Of a DNA stretch of 64,000 nucleotides, positions 11,553 to 20,914 are shown in pieces. The stretch is from Nigerium massiliense (lineage in GTDB: Bacteria > Actinomycetota > Actinomycetes > Propionibacteriales > Propionibacteriaceae): NCBI RefSeq assembly GCF_000826085.1, contig NZ_CCYM01000003.1, positions 124,001 through 188,000 on the forward strand, given 5' to 3'. Within the stretch, counting starts at the first letter, position 1. Each line of letters begins with the position of its first letter. The notes under the pieces are model-generated. The model did not search any database. It was not told where the DNA came from and saw nothing but the letters and a program-made list of their open reading frames with translations. Both the position numbers and the translations under genes were made by a program.

Positions 11553-12242
11553 TCAGTCACCGGCGCCCGCGTCGTCCCCGGCGGCCAGGGTCGTCGAGCG
11601 GGTGATGCGTTCGCGCTGCCGCTTGGCCCGGGCGTCCGTGGGCTCGCGGTCCTTCCCGGGGATCCACAGCACGTCGCCGGCGGAGACGTTCGCCACCCGC
11701 GCGGCGATGAACAGCAGGTCCGAGAGCCGGTTGAGGTAGGTGATCGCCAGCGGGTTGATGCCGCCGGGACGGCCCTCCTCCTGCGGGCCCAGGCCGTATT
11801 CAGCGGCGGCCGCCCACGCCGACCGTTCCGCCCGCCGGACGACGGTTCGGGCCAGGTGGAGATGCGAGCCTGCGACCGTGCCGCCCGGCAGGATGAACGA
11901 CGTGAGGTCGGGCAGGTCGGCGCCGAAGCGGTCGCACCAGGCCTCAAGCCGGTCGATGGACGGCTGCTCGATGCGCAGCGGTTCCCACGCGGGTTCGGCG
12001 ACGACGGGGTTGCCCAGGTCGGAGCCGAGATCGAACAGCTCGTTGGAGATCGTACCGAGCGCCTCGGTGAGCTCGGGGGGCAGGTCGCCGGTCGCGGTGG
12101 CGATGCCGATGATCGCGTTGGCCTCGTCGACGTCGCCGTAGGCGCAGACGCGTGGGTCGGTCTTGTCCGCCACGGAGTTGTCGACGAGCCGCGTCTGTCC
12201 CTTGTCGCCGGTGCGGGTGTAGATGCGCGTCAGGTTGACCAT
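11553..12242 (-). CDS. Corrinoid adenosyltransferase, PduO type
   Basis: Transfers the adenosyl group of ATP to cob(I)alamin to give adenosylcobalamin, the cofactor of methylmalonyl-CoA mutase. The PduO-type motifs are present: IYTRTGDKGQT at the N-terminus, AYGDVDEANA near residue 34, and LARTVVRRAERS with LNRLSDLLF later. The length of 229 residues is slightly long because of an acidic tail. The mycobacterial homologue sits in the same place after the atp operon. A TAGGGT box lies 6 bases before ATG 12242, so the mRNA is probably leaderless. Confidence 0.93.
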   Translation of the reverse strand: MVNLTRIYTRTGDKGQTRLVDNSVADKTDPRVCAYGDVDEANAIIGIATATGDLPPELTEALGTISNELFDLGSDLGNPVVAEPAWEPLRIEQPSIDRLEAWCDRFGADLPDLTSFILPGGTVAGSHLHLARTVVRRAERSAWAAAAEYGLGPQEEGRPGGINPLAITYLNRLSDLLFIAARVANVSAGDVLWIPGKDREPTDARAKRQRERITRSTTLAAGDDAGAGD

Positions 12243-12248
12243 GGCCCC

Positions 12249-12254
12249 ACCCTA
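12249..12254 (-). promoter_or_regulatory. -10 box of the cobalamin adenosyltransferase gene
   Basis: TAGGGT read on the minus strand, 6 bases before the ATG. This places transcription start at or next to the start codon. Confidence 0.55.
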
Positions 12255-12283
12255 GGGGATTGTCGGTGGGTGGTCGGTCCGGC

Positions 12284-13090
12284 TCAGGCGCCGGGGTCGG
12301 TCGCGAGCTGCTCAGCGAGCAGGAAGTTGCGCAGCCCCTCGATCACGGCCTGCGGCTGCTCGGAGTGCACCCAGTGCCCGGCATCTTGGACGGTGAGCAG
12401 GGCGGTCTGGGGGAACAGCCGCATCATCTGCGGGTAGTTGGCCTCGGTGACGTAGTCGGACCGCGCCCCGCGCACCCACAGCACCGGGCGGTCGTAGCGG
12501 CCGTCCAGGACGTCGGGCCAGCCGCTGACCTGCGGCAGCGACCGGGCGAGCATGTCGAGGTTGAACTGCCAGCCGAAACCACCCTCGGGGCGGTGCCGCA
12601 GGCTCTGCAGCAGGAACTGCCGCACTCCAGCGTCGGCGACGCCGCTGTCGCGGAGCGCCGCGTCCGCCTCTTTGCGGTGGGTGAGGGACGCCGCCGGCAC
12701 AGCCTGCAGCGCGGCGATGATGGTGCCGAAGCCATAGCCCTCGCCGGAGTCGTCGGGGGAGATGTCGACGACGACGAGGCCGTCCAGCAGGTCGGGATGG
12801 CGCAGGGCGACGGCCATCGCGACCTTGCCGCCCATCGAGTGACCCACCAGCGTGAAGGGGTCGGAACCCCGCTCGGCGCGGACGAGTTCCGCGACGCTGT
12901 CGGCCATGTCGGCGTAGGAGAAATCCTCGGTCCAGTCGCTGCGGCCGTGGTTGGGCAGGTCCACCAAGATGCTCGCGCCCAGCGGCGCCAGGCCGCGGGC
13001 CACGGTCGTCCAGTTCTTTCCCTGACCGAGAAACCCGTGCAGGAACATCAGCCGGGGCTCCCCGTCCCCGATGCGGGTGGTGTGCAGCAT
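12284..13090 (-). CDS. Alpha/beta hydrolase (YbfF-like esterase)
   Basis: A 268-residue cytoplasmic serine hydrolase. The oxyanion region FLHGFLGQGKNW is near residue 16, the nucleophile elbow GHSMGG has Ser85, and the catalytic His is in DAGHWVHSEQP near the C-terminus. The overall pattern matches bacterial YbfF-type esterases. The substrate cannot be read from the sequence. Its start codon abuts the stop of the zinc-ribbon gene upstream on the same strand, so the two are probably one transcript. Confidence 0.85.
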   Translation of the reverse strand: MLHTTRIGDGEPRLMFLHGFLGQGKNWTTVARGLAPLGASILVDLPNHGRSDWTEDFSYADMADSVAELVRAERGSDPFTLVGHSMGGKVAMAVALRHPDLLDGLVVVDISPDDSGEGYGFGTIIAALQAVPAASLTHRKEADAALRDSGVADAGVRQFLLQSLRHRPEGGFGWQFNLDMLARSLPQVSGWPDVLDGRYDRPVLWVRGARSDYVTEANYPQMMRLFPQTALLTVQDAGHWVHSEQPQAVIEGLRNFLLAEQLATDPGA

Positions 13091-13363
13091 TCAGCGCCTC
13101 CTCGCCCAGCAGGCGTTGTGCCAGTGCCGGCGGTCGTCCAGGCCCGTCGACGAACCGATGTGCGGCTCGTCCGGCCACGCCACGAGGTGGGCGACCCCGA
13201 CGGGGATGTCGCGGTTGCAGCCGGGGCACAGATAGCGCTTCTCGGCGCGTTCGGCGGGGATGTTCTTGATGATCCAGCGGCCGTCGCTCTTGACCTCTGA
13301 CCGTCCCAGGCTGGCGGACAGCGGACGCGGCGACCGCAGGTGCTTGCTGGGTCGACGGGCCAT
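13091..13363 (-). CDS. Small zinc-ribbon-like protein divergent from nucS
   Basis: A 90-residue protein with a basic N-terminus and a probable metal site: C46-P-G-C49, His59 in GVAHLVAWP, and HWHNACW with His80, His82 and Cys85. Similar actinobacterial proteins are often labelled 'ATP/GTP-binding protein', but I see no nucleotide-binding motif. It is divergent from nucS with only 30 bases between start codons. The function is unknown; the repeated neighbourhood with nucS is suggestive only. ATG 13363 has a TATCGT box 7 bases upstream. Confidence 0.8.
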   Translation of the reverse strand: MARRPSKHLRSPRPLSASLGRSEVKSDGRWIIKNIPAERAEKRYLCPGCNRDIPVGVAHLVAWPDEPHIGSSTGLDDRRHWHNACWARRR

Positions 13364-13370
13364 GCGCTCA

Positions 13371-13387
13371 ACGATAACGGGTACGGT
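13371..13387. promoter_or_regulatory. Back-to-back -10 boxes in the nucS divergent promoter
   Basis: Minus-strand TATCGT (13371-13376) lies 7 bases before ATG 13363, and plus-strand TACGGT (13382-13387) lies 6 bases before GTG 13394. Both genes therefore appear leaderless, and the two promoters must overlap within about 30 bases. Confidence 0.55.
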
Positions 13388-13393
13388 GGGCCG

Positions 13394-14089
13394 GTGCGTT
13401 TGATGATTGCCCGGTGTCAGGTCGACTACGCGGGACGCCTCACCGCCCACCTCCCCATGGCGACGCGGCTGATCCTCTGCAAGGCCGACGGATCGATCTC
13501 GGTCCACGCGGACGACCGCGCCTACAAGCCGCTCAACTGGATGAGCCCGCCGTGCACGGTCACCATGCGCGACGCCGACCCGGCCGACGCGGACGAGGAG
13601 GGCCTGCGGCAGGTGTGGGAGGTCAAGAACAAGGACGGCGACACCCTGCGCATCCTGATCGCCGAGGTCGAGCACGACTCCCAGCACGACCTGGGCGTCG
13701 ACCCGGGGCTGCAGAAGGACGGCGTCGAGGCGCACCTGCAGGTGTTGCTGGCAGAGCACCCCGAGACGTTCGGCAGCGGCTGGCGCCTCGTGCGGCGCGA
13801 GCACCCCACGCCGATCGGTCCGGTCGACCTGCTCTACCGCAACCACGAAGGCGGCTACGTCGCCGTCGAGGTGAAGCGCCGCGGCGAGATCGACGGCGTC
13901 GAGCAGTTGGCGCGGTATCTGGAGTTGATGAACGCCGACCCGGCGCTGCGTCCTGTTCGCGGGGTGTTCGCCGCGCAATTGATCAAACCGCAGGCGCGCG
14001 TGCTGGCGTCGACCCGCGGCATCGACTGTGTCACCGTCGATTACGACGCTCTGCGCGGCCTCGACAACGCCGAGGACCGGCTCTTTTGA
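13394..14089 (+). CDS. nucS: Mismatch-specific endonuclease NucS (EndoMS)
   Basis: In Actinobacteria, which usually lack MutS/MutL, NucS cuts both strands at mismatches and is the core of non-canonical mismatch repair. At 231 residues it is typical. The N-terminal DNA-binding/dimer domain starts [15 protein letters not shown]; the C-terminal RecB-like nuclease core has Asp145 in GPVDLLY and Glu159-Val-Lys161 in AVEVKRR, followed by the RYLELMN helix. GTG 13394 fits both the family N-terminus and a leaderless TACGGT promoter. Homologues interact with the beta clamp through a C-terminal motif; the end here, NAEDRLF, resembles it. Confidence 0.95.
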   Translation: MRLMIARCQVDYAGRLTAHLPMATRLILCKADGSISVHADDRAYKPLNWMSPPCTVTMRDADPADADEEGLRQVWEVKNKDGDTLRILIAEVEHDSQHDLGVDPGLQKDGVEAHLQVLLAEHPETFGSGWRLVRREHPTPIGPVDLLYRNHEGGYVAVEVKRRGEIDGVEQLARYLELMNADPALRPVRGVFAAQLIKPQARVLASTRGIDCVTVDYDALRGLDNAEDRLF

Positions 14090-14108
14090 GCCCGCAGCCG
14101 AAGGGCCC

Positions 14109-15136
14109 TCAGGAGTTGATCGCGATGAGGGCGAGCGCCGGGAGCGGCACGCTCACGAGCGCGGCCAGGACGAGGTGCAGCACGGGGTGCTGGGCGAGCA
14201 GGGCCACGAACTCGCGGAGGAACGCGCTCACCCGGTAGTAGGCGGCGCTGGGCGCGGGGGCGACCTGGACATCAACGCCGAGCCGTCGCGCCAAGGTGGC
14301 GGTCCGCAGAACGTGGTATTCGCTGGTCACGGCGACGCCGGCGGCGTCCGGCCCGTAGCGCTGGGTCACCATCTCCTTGCTGAACCTGAGGTTCTCCTCG
14401 GTGGTGGTGGAGCGGTCCTCGAGCAGGATGGCGCCCTCCGGCACCCCGCGGCCGACGGCGTACTCCGCCATCGCGGACGCCTCGGAGCGCGGCTCGTCGG
14501 CCCCCCTGGCCGCCGGAGACGATCAGCGTGGCGTCCGGGTGATGGCCGAGCGCCCCCTGCCAGCGGACGATGCCCTCGTCGACGCGTGCGCCCAGCAGGC
14601 GGGGCACCCGTCCGCGGACGAGACCTGATCCGTGCACGATGACGTAGCGCGGGTCGGGACGCTTCCACAGCTTGGGGTACAGCCAGGCGTAGAGCAGGTA
14701 CGCGCAGAACAGGAACCCGAACCAGCCGCAGATCATCACCACGAACATCAGCACCGCAACCAGCCACGGCGCGACCTTGGCCAGCGCCAGGGTCGCGATC
14801 GCTCCGGCGACCACGGCCAGGATCCCGACGCCCAGCAGCAGCGACAGCAGGTTGCCGAGGCTGCGTCCCTCCTTGTTGAGCATGGTCACGCCGTTAGCGA
14901 TCAGCGCCGCCGCGAGCACGAGCACGAGCAGGGGGAGAGCACCCCGACGAGGAGGATCAAGCCGGCGACGAGGTCGTCGGCGCCTGCCAGCGCGATGACG
15001 CCGATGATGGTCACGATCGAGGCGAGCACCCAGAAGGAGTTGCTGAGCCGGCGGGCGTCGGTGCGGATGCGCCACACCGTGATTCCCACGATGAGGCGGC
15101 GACGGTGAGGAAGATCAGACGGTCGGTGAGGGGCAC
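14109..15136 (-). pseudogene. YdcF/SanA-like (DUF218) membrane protein, three frameshifts
   Basis: On the minus strand three frames together spell one protein: PLTDRLIFLTVAA, then GITVWRIRTDARRLSNSFW to GLILLVGVL, then LVLVLAAALIANGV to DATLIVSGGQG, then MAEYAVGRGVPEGA to the stop at 14109. The first part has several hydrophobic helices and the last is the DUF218 domain (LIVSGGQG, LLEDRSTTTEENLRFSK, VAVTSEYHVLR). Breaks lie near 15094, at the G5 run 14931-14935 (one base too few) and at the C6 run 14501-14506 (one base too many). DUF218 proteins such as ElyC and SanA relate to envelope integrity. All breaks are in G/C runs, so sequencing error is as likely as decay. GTG 15136 is the probable start. 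Confidence 0.8.
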
Positions 15137-15178
15137 GTTCTCACTGTGCCATGCTCGGAGGGTTGGTCACGGGAGGCG

Positions 15179-16285
15179 TCAGCGGGCGTCGAGGTGCGGG
15201 ACGAGCACCTCGCGGTAGAGCAGCAGGAGCGACGCCACGGTCGGGATCGCCACCAGCGCGCCGATGATGCCGAACAGGAGCCCGCCCGAGATGGCGCCGA
15301 GGATGACCAGCACGCCGGGCACGTTCATCGAGCGGGAGAATACCCGCGGCTGGACGACGTAGGCGTCCAACTGCTGGTAGATGAGGAAGTAGGCGAGCAC
15401 GATCGCACCGGCGGTCGGGGACGAAGAGAACGCCACGATCGAGACGATGATCATCGCGCACGTCGACCCCACGACGGGGATGAACGCGAAGATCGCCACC
15501 AGCACGGCCAGGGCCAGCGCGTACTGCGCCAGCCCGACGGAGTACATCACGATCGTCGAGCCCACGGCCCACAGCGTCACGACGAGGAACATGCCGGTGA
15601 TGTAGGCGCCGATGCGGCGGAACATCTCGTTGGCCAGGTAGCGCACCCGCGGGCGACGCGACGCCGGGGCGAGCTGGTAGACGGTGGCTTTGATCGACGG
15701 CAGGGAGGCCAGGAAGTACAGCGTCAGCACCAGCGTCATGATCACCGAGAACACGGTGTCGGCGACGAGCCGGCCGGCCCCGACGAGGCCGCCGAACATC
15801 GTCGTCAGCCACGTGCCGGAGGTGATGAACTGCGTCGCCTTGTCGATCACGCCGTAGCGCGCGTCGAGGCCGGCGATCTGACGGTTCTCCCGCAGCGCCT
15901 GCAGGAAGCCGGGGGTGTTGGTGATGAGGTTGGCGATCTGCTCGTTGAGCAGCGGCAGCACCGCCCACAACGCCAGCGCCACGGCGGCGAGCACCGCGAT
16001 GACGATCGCGAGCACCGCCAGCGCGCGCGGAAGACCCCGCCGGTTCAGCCACTCGACACCCGGGTTGAGGCCGAGCGCGAGGAACAGGCTGAACAGCACC
16101 ACCAGGACGATGTTCTGCAGGGCGATGAGCGCGGTGATCAGCGCCAGCGCGAAGACGCCGCCGAGGACGCCCAGGAACCCGATCTGCAGCGGCGAGCGGT
16201 GAAGCAGGCTGACCGGCGCAGGGCCGGGGGAGGCGTTGACGCCCGCCGGCGGCGTCGAACCCGGCAGAGCGGGGTCGCTCGTCAC
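15179..16285 (-). CDS. AI-2E family transporter (PerM/YdiK-like)
   Basis: A 368-residue integral membrane protein with about eight hydrophobic segments. Family features include paired N-terminal helices, a long soluble region (about 120-200), and AFIPVVGSTCAMIIV and VVQPRVFSRSMNVPGVLVILGA near the C-terminus. Members have been linked to autoinducer-2, sodium/proton exchange or unknown solutes, so the name does not fix the substrate. GTG 16285 overlaps the stop of the DivIVA-like gene by four bases, so both are translated from one mRNA. Confidence 0.88.
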   Translation of the reverse strand: MTSDPALPGSTPPAGVNASPGPAPVSLLHRSPLQIGFLGVLGGVFALALITALIALQNIVLVVLFSLFLALGLNPGVEWLNRRGLPRALAVLAIVIAVLAAVALALWAVLPLLNEQIANLITNTPGFLQALRENRQIAGLDARYGVIDKATQFITSGTWLTTMFGGLVGAGRLVADTVFSVIMTLVLTLYFLASLPSIKATVYQLAPASRRPRVRYLANEMFRRIGAYITGMFLVVTLWAVGSTIVMYSVGLAQYALALAVLVAIFAFIPVVGSTCAMIIVSIVAFSSSPTAGAIVLAYFLIYQQLDAYVVQPRVFSRSMNVPGVLVILGAISGGLLFGIIGALVAIPTVASLLLLYREVLVPHLDAR

Positions 16286-17661
16286 CCCAGGCGGCTTTCG
16301 CTGACGTCAGGGGAGTTGTCGGTGGAGTCGACGATCTCGACCTCGTCGACGGTGCCCTTGCCTTCGGACGGCTCCTCGATGAGCTCGGCAAGGTCGGTGT
16401 TGCTCTCCTCCTCGGGGAACTCGAGCGCGGTGAGGTTGGCCAGGCTCGACAGGTTGTTGAGCTGGGCGACGAGTGCCTCCTTGCGCTGGCGCAGCAGGTT
16501 CTGTTCGCGCTTGAGCTGCTCGGTACGGCGCAACAGCTCGCCCTCGGTGCGCTGCCAGTGCTCGTCGGCGTTGTGCCGGGCCTGAGCGACGATCGCGGCC
16601 GCCTCGTTGATGCTGTCGGCCTTGATGCGCTCCGCCTCGGCGTACACGGACTGCTGCCGGCGGCGGAGCTCCTCGGACGCGGCGGCCAGCTTCTCCTGGA
16701 GGTCGTCGGACTGACGGCGTGCGTCGGTGACCATTCCGGCGAGCTGGTCGCGCAACTCGCGCTGCTGCACCTCGAGGGCGGCGAGCGACTCGTCGCGCTC
16801 GGCGGCGACCTCGGCGCGGATCTGGTTGGCGTCCGCGTTGGCTCGGTCGCGGACCGCGGCGACCTCGTCGGCCAGCCGGGCCCGCGTTTCGGCGACGTCG
16901 GCCTTGGTCTGGTTGCGCAGGGCGGCGACCTCGGCGTTGACCATGTTGCGCAGCTCGACCACTTCGGCGTCGGCGGCGGCGCGGGCTTCCTGGACGGCCT
17001 GGGCGGTGTCGGCCCGCAAGGCGTTCGTCTCACGGGTGACCCGGTCAGTGAGCTGGGCGGCCTCGTGCTCGGCCTTCTGCACGATGTGGGCGGCCTCGGC
17101 GCGAGCGGCCTCGATCATGGCGTTGGCCTGCTGCTGCGCGTCCGCAATCACCATCGCGCGGTGCTTGTCGACGGCCTCGCGGAGGCCCTGGGCCTCGACG
17201 CGGGCGGCCTCCAGCTCGGCGGTGGTCTGGTCCTGCAGCTCCAGGCGCAGAGACTTGAGCTCGTCGATGCCGGACCGGCGGGCATGGTCGGTCTCCTGCA
17301 GGGCCTCGGAGCGCGTGCGCTCGGCCTCGTCGCGCGCCTGGGACACCAGGCGGTCGGCCTCGTTCTGCGCCTTGACCACCAGGTCGTTCGCCTGGGACTC
17401 GGCGACGCGCAGCAGGGAGGCGGTGTGGCCGCCCAGCTTCGAGAAGTCGGTGTCGTCGCTGCGCAGGTTCGCGGCGGTCAGCTCCTTCTGCACCTCGCGG
17501 TACTGGTGCTTGGCGCGGGAGAGTTGCTGCTCGAGGTCGCGGACGTAGTCGTCCACCACCTTCTTGTCGTAGCCCAGCATGGCGTTGGGGAACCCTCGGA
17601 CGGCCGAAGCCTTTTCGTCGAACAGGTCGAGGCCGTCGGAGTTGGACTGGTTCTGGGTCAC
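16282..17661 (-). CDS. DivIVA-domain long coiled-coil protein
   Basis: A 459-residue cytoplasmic protein. An N-terminal DivIVA-like motif (MLGYDKKVVDDYVRDLEQQL, residues 29-48) precedes more than 300 residues of Ala/Glu/Arg-rich heptad sequence and an acidic tail ending ESRLG. The architecture resembles the polar-growth and cytoskeletal coiled-coil proteins of Actinobacteria (Wag31, Scy and FilP types), some once misnamed cellulose-binding. A role at poles or septa is inferred. GTG 17661 follows AAGGGGA; a TAGAAT box lies about 40 bases upstream. Coupled to the transporter gene downstream. Confidence 0.85.
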   Translation of the reverse strand: MTQNQSNSDGLDLFDEKASAVRGFPNAMLGYDKKVVDDYVRDLEQQLSRAKHQYREVQKELTAANLRSDDTDFSKLGGHTASLLRVAESQANDLVVKAQNEADRLVSQARDEAERTRSEALQETDHARRSGIDELKSLRLELQDQTTAELEAARVEAQGLREAVDKHRAMVIADAQQQANAMIEAARAEAAHIVQKAEHEAAQLTDRVTRETNALRADTAQAVQEARAAADAEVVELRNMVNAEVAALRNQTKADVAETRARLADEVAAVRDRANADANQIRAEVAAERDESLAALEVQQRELRDQLAGMVTDARRQSDDLQEKLAAASEELRRRQQSVYAEAERIKADSINEAAAIVAQARHNADEHWQRTEGELLRRTEQLKREQNLLRQRKEALVAQLNNLSSLANLTALEFPEEESNTDLAELIEEPSEGKGTVDEVEIVDSTDNSPDVSESRLG

Positions 17662-17741
17662 GGATTTCCCCTTGGAGGTGGCGCTGTCGTCAATGCTGGA
17701 TTCTACTGGGTTGGCGACACGTTCTCACCGATCACACGCGC

Positions 17742-17770
17742 AGATCCCCGGCCGTGGCGGCCGGGGATCT
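17742..17770 (-). terminator. Terminator-like hairpin after the epimerase gene
   Basis: A perfect 12-base-pair stem AGATCCCCGGCC / GGCCGGGGATCT with a 5-base loop. It sits between the epimerase stop (minus strand) and the upstream region of the DivIVA-like gene. No T run follows, as is common in high-GC actinobacteria. Confidence 0.65.
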
Positions 17771-17781
17771 ACGAGGACGCG

Positions 17782-18228
17782 TCAGTGCGCGGCGTTCTTG
17801 TTGGGCTCGACGAGTTCGAGCAGGACGCCGCCGGTGTCCTTGGGGTGGCAGAAGTTGATGCGGGAATCCGCCGTGCCGCGGCGCGGCTCCGGGTAGAGCA
17901 GGCGGACGCCGCGCTCCTTCAGCGTCTCCATCACCTGATCGAGGTCGCGGACGCGGTAGGCGAGTTGCTGCATGCCGGGGCCGTTCTTGCCGATGAACTT
18001 GGCGATCGTGGAGCTCTCGTTCAGCGGGGCGAGGAGTTGGATCTGGGCGTTCTCCGGGCCCTGGTCGCCGGTGCCGATCATCGCCTCCTCGACACCCTGC
18101 TCCTCGTTCTTCTCGCGGTGCAGTTCGCGCCAGCCCATCACCTCGGTGTGGAACTTGATGGCCTCGTCCAAGTCGGGAACAGCGAGACCAACGTGATCAA
18201 TGCAGACAAACAGATCGGAGTTATCCAT
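17782..18228 (-). CDS. mce: Methylmalonyl-CoA epimerase
   Basis: Interconverts (2R)- and (2S)-methylmalonyl-CoA in the propionate/succinate route that is the hallmark of propionibacteria. The 148 residues form two VOC-fold halves. Expected metal ligands by comparison with the P. shermanii enzyme are His12, Gln64, the residue at 88 and Glu138. Residue 88 here is Gln (GPGMQQLAYRV) rather than the His of P. shermanii. Surrounding text such as ELHREKNEEQGV and RINFCHPK matches the family well. The mycobacterial homologue lies in the same region between nucS and the thioredoxin/TPR gene. Confidence 0.93.
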   Translation of the reverse strand: MDNSDLFVCIDHVGLAVPDLDEAIKFHTEVMGWRELHREKNEEQGVEEAMIGTGDQGPENAQIQLLAPLNESSTIAKFIGKNGPGMQQLAYRVRDLDQVMETLKERGVRLLYPEPRRGTADSRINFCHPKDTGGVLLELVEPNKNAAH

Positions 18229-18344
18229 GCCTTCACTTTGGCACAGCCGACCGGCGGTGGCTGGGGTTGGACGAACTCGTAGCCAACCTGCAACGGCGTG
18301 GACGCATCGTCGGCGCGTCCCGGGGGCGACCCGGGGCGGGGTGG

Positions 18345-18374
18345 GGCATCATGGACGTGCGTACGCCTGATGCC
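18345..18374 (+). repeat. Inverted repeat upstream of the 51-residue membrane protein
   Basis: GGCATCA (18345-18351) and TGATGCC (18368-18374) are perfect 7-base arms 21 bases before ATG 18395, with an inner GCGTACGC palindrome. It may be an RNA hairpin in the leader or an operator. Nothing else supports a choice. Confidence 0.35.
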
Positions 18375-18394
18375 ACTCTTCCCTAGGGGCCACG

Positions 18395-18550
18395 ATGTCG
18401 AAGTTTCTCAAGACTCTTCTGTTGGCGCTTCTCGTCGCGTTCTTGTTGTACTATCTGTACACGCGCCCCGAGGAGGCCGCGAACTTCATCCGGGGCATCT
18501 TCGGCATCTTCGATTCCATCGGGCGATTCTTCGACTCGCTCGCGAGGTGA
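18395..18550 (+). CDS. Small single-pass membrane protein
   Basis: A 51-residue product with one N-terminal membrane helix (KFLKTLLLALLVAFLLYYLY) and an amphipathic C-terminal segment rich in Phe and Ile (NFIRGIFGIFDSIGRFF). It lies 3 bases before the PH-domain gene in the same direction, so the two probably form an operon. I do not recognise a family; the hydrophobic-amphipathic layout and good reading-frame composition make it a credible gene. Confidence 0.65.
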   Translation: MSKFLKTLLLALLVAFLLYYLYTRPEEAANFIRGIFGIFDSIGRFFDSLAR

Positions 18551-18553
18551 CGC

Positions 18554-19105
18554 GTGGCGCTCGACCTGTCGCGGCTGCTGTGGCCGCAGACGTCGCGCCG
18601 CATGCTCGTCAGTGAAGGCGAGTTCATCGTCGACGAGGTGATGCGGCACTGGGTCACCCTGATCGTGCCCGTCCTGCTGGTCATCGCCGGGATGGTCGTT
18701 TTCGCCTGCATGCCGCTGCTGGGTCCGCTGTGGTGGCTCGGCCTGGTCGCGGGGCTGGGCCTGGGCGGCTACGGGTTCTACCGCATGCACTACGAGTACA
18801 TGGATCGCTTCGTCATCACGAACATGCGCGTGTTCCGGGTGCACGGCATCTTCAACCAGCACCTCGCGACCGTCCCGATCGCCCGCATCCTCGACATCTC
18901 AGTGCTGCAGCCGCCGCTCGGGCTGCTGCTGGGCTATGGCCACTTCGTCTTCGAGAGCGCCGCGCAGGACCAGGGCCTCAAGCGCATCGAGTTCGTCCCC
19001 AACATCGACGAGCGCGACCTGACGATCCAGCGGGTCATCCAGCGCGCCGGCCTGCGGGCCCGGATGGACTGGCCCGACGCCGACGAGGACGACGGCGCGA
19101 GCTGA
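18554..19105 (+). CDS. Bacterial PH-domain (bPH2/YdbS-like) membrane protein
   Basis: A 183-residue protein with two membrane helices (about 34-53 and 55-75) followed by a bPH2 beta domain recognisable as DRFVITNMRVFRVHGIFNQ and ARILDISVLQPPLG. Such proteins are widespread and their role is mostly unknown. GTG 18554 follows the stop of the 51-residue membrane protein by three bases. The acidic end ADEDDGAS precedes a shared terminator. Confidence 0.82.
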   Translation: MALDLSRLLWPQTSRRMLVSEGEFIVDEVMRHWVTLIVPVLLVIAGMVVFACMPLLGPLWWLGLVAGLGLGGYGFYRMHYEYMDRFVITNMRVFRVHGIFNQHLATVPIARILDISVLQPPLGLLLGYGHFVFESAAQDQGLKRIEFVPNIDERDLTIQRVIQRAGLRARMDWPDADEDDGAS

Positions 19106-19176
19106 CCGGCATCGGCGTCCGTCCGGCGGCGGCGCCGGCCCACCCGACGATCACCCGGCAGGGCCCACACCGACAA

Positions 19177-19208
19177 CGGCGCCCGACCCCGCAGGGGGCC
19201 GGGCGCCG
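19177..19208. terminator. Convergent hairpin terminator
   Basis: CGGCGCCCG (19177-19185) pairs with CGGGCGCCG (19200-19208), nine perfect base pairs, between the ends of the PH-domain gene and pgm, which converge. It can serve both strands. Confidence 0.7.
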
Positions 19209-19225
19209 CTGCGCCGGGAGGGGGA

Positions 19226-20854
<1,629 letters not shown>

Positions 20855-20914
20855 GGGCCCATCTAACCGCTTCCCGCGCAGAGCGTGTAGGTGCCCCGGT
20901 GCAACAATGGACCC

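Noticed and set aside
14366..15075. Separate small genes in the YdcF region
   Set aside because: The pieces join across frames into one known domain order, so they are fragments of one gene.
18265..18288. GGTTGG-12-CCAACC inverted repeat upstream of the epimerase gene
   Set aside because: Six-base GC-rich arms are expected by chance at this composition, and no promoter alignment supports it.
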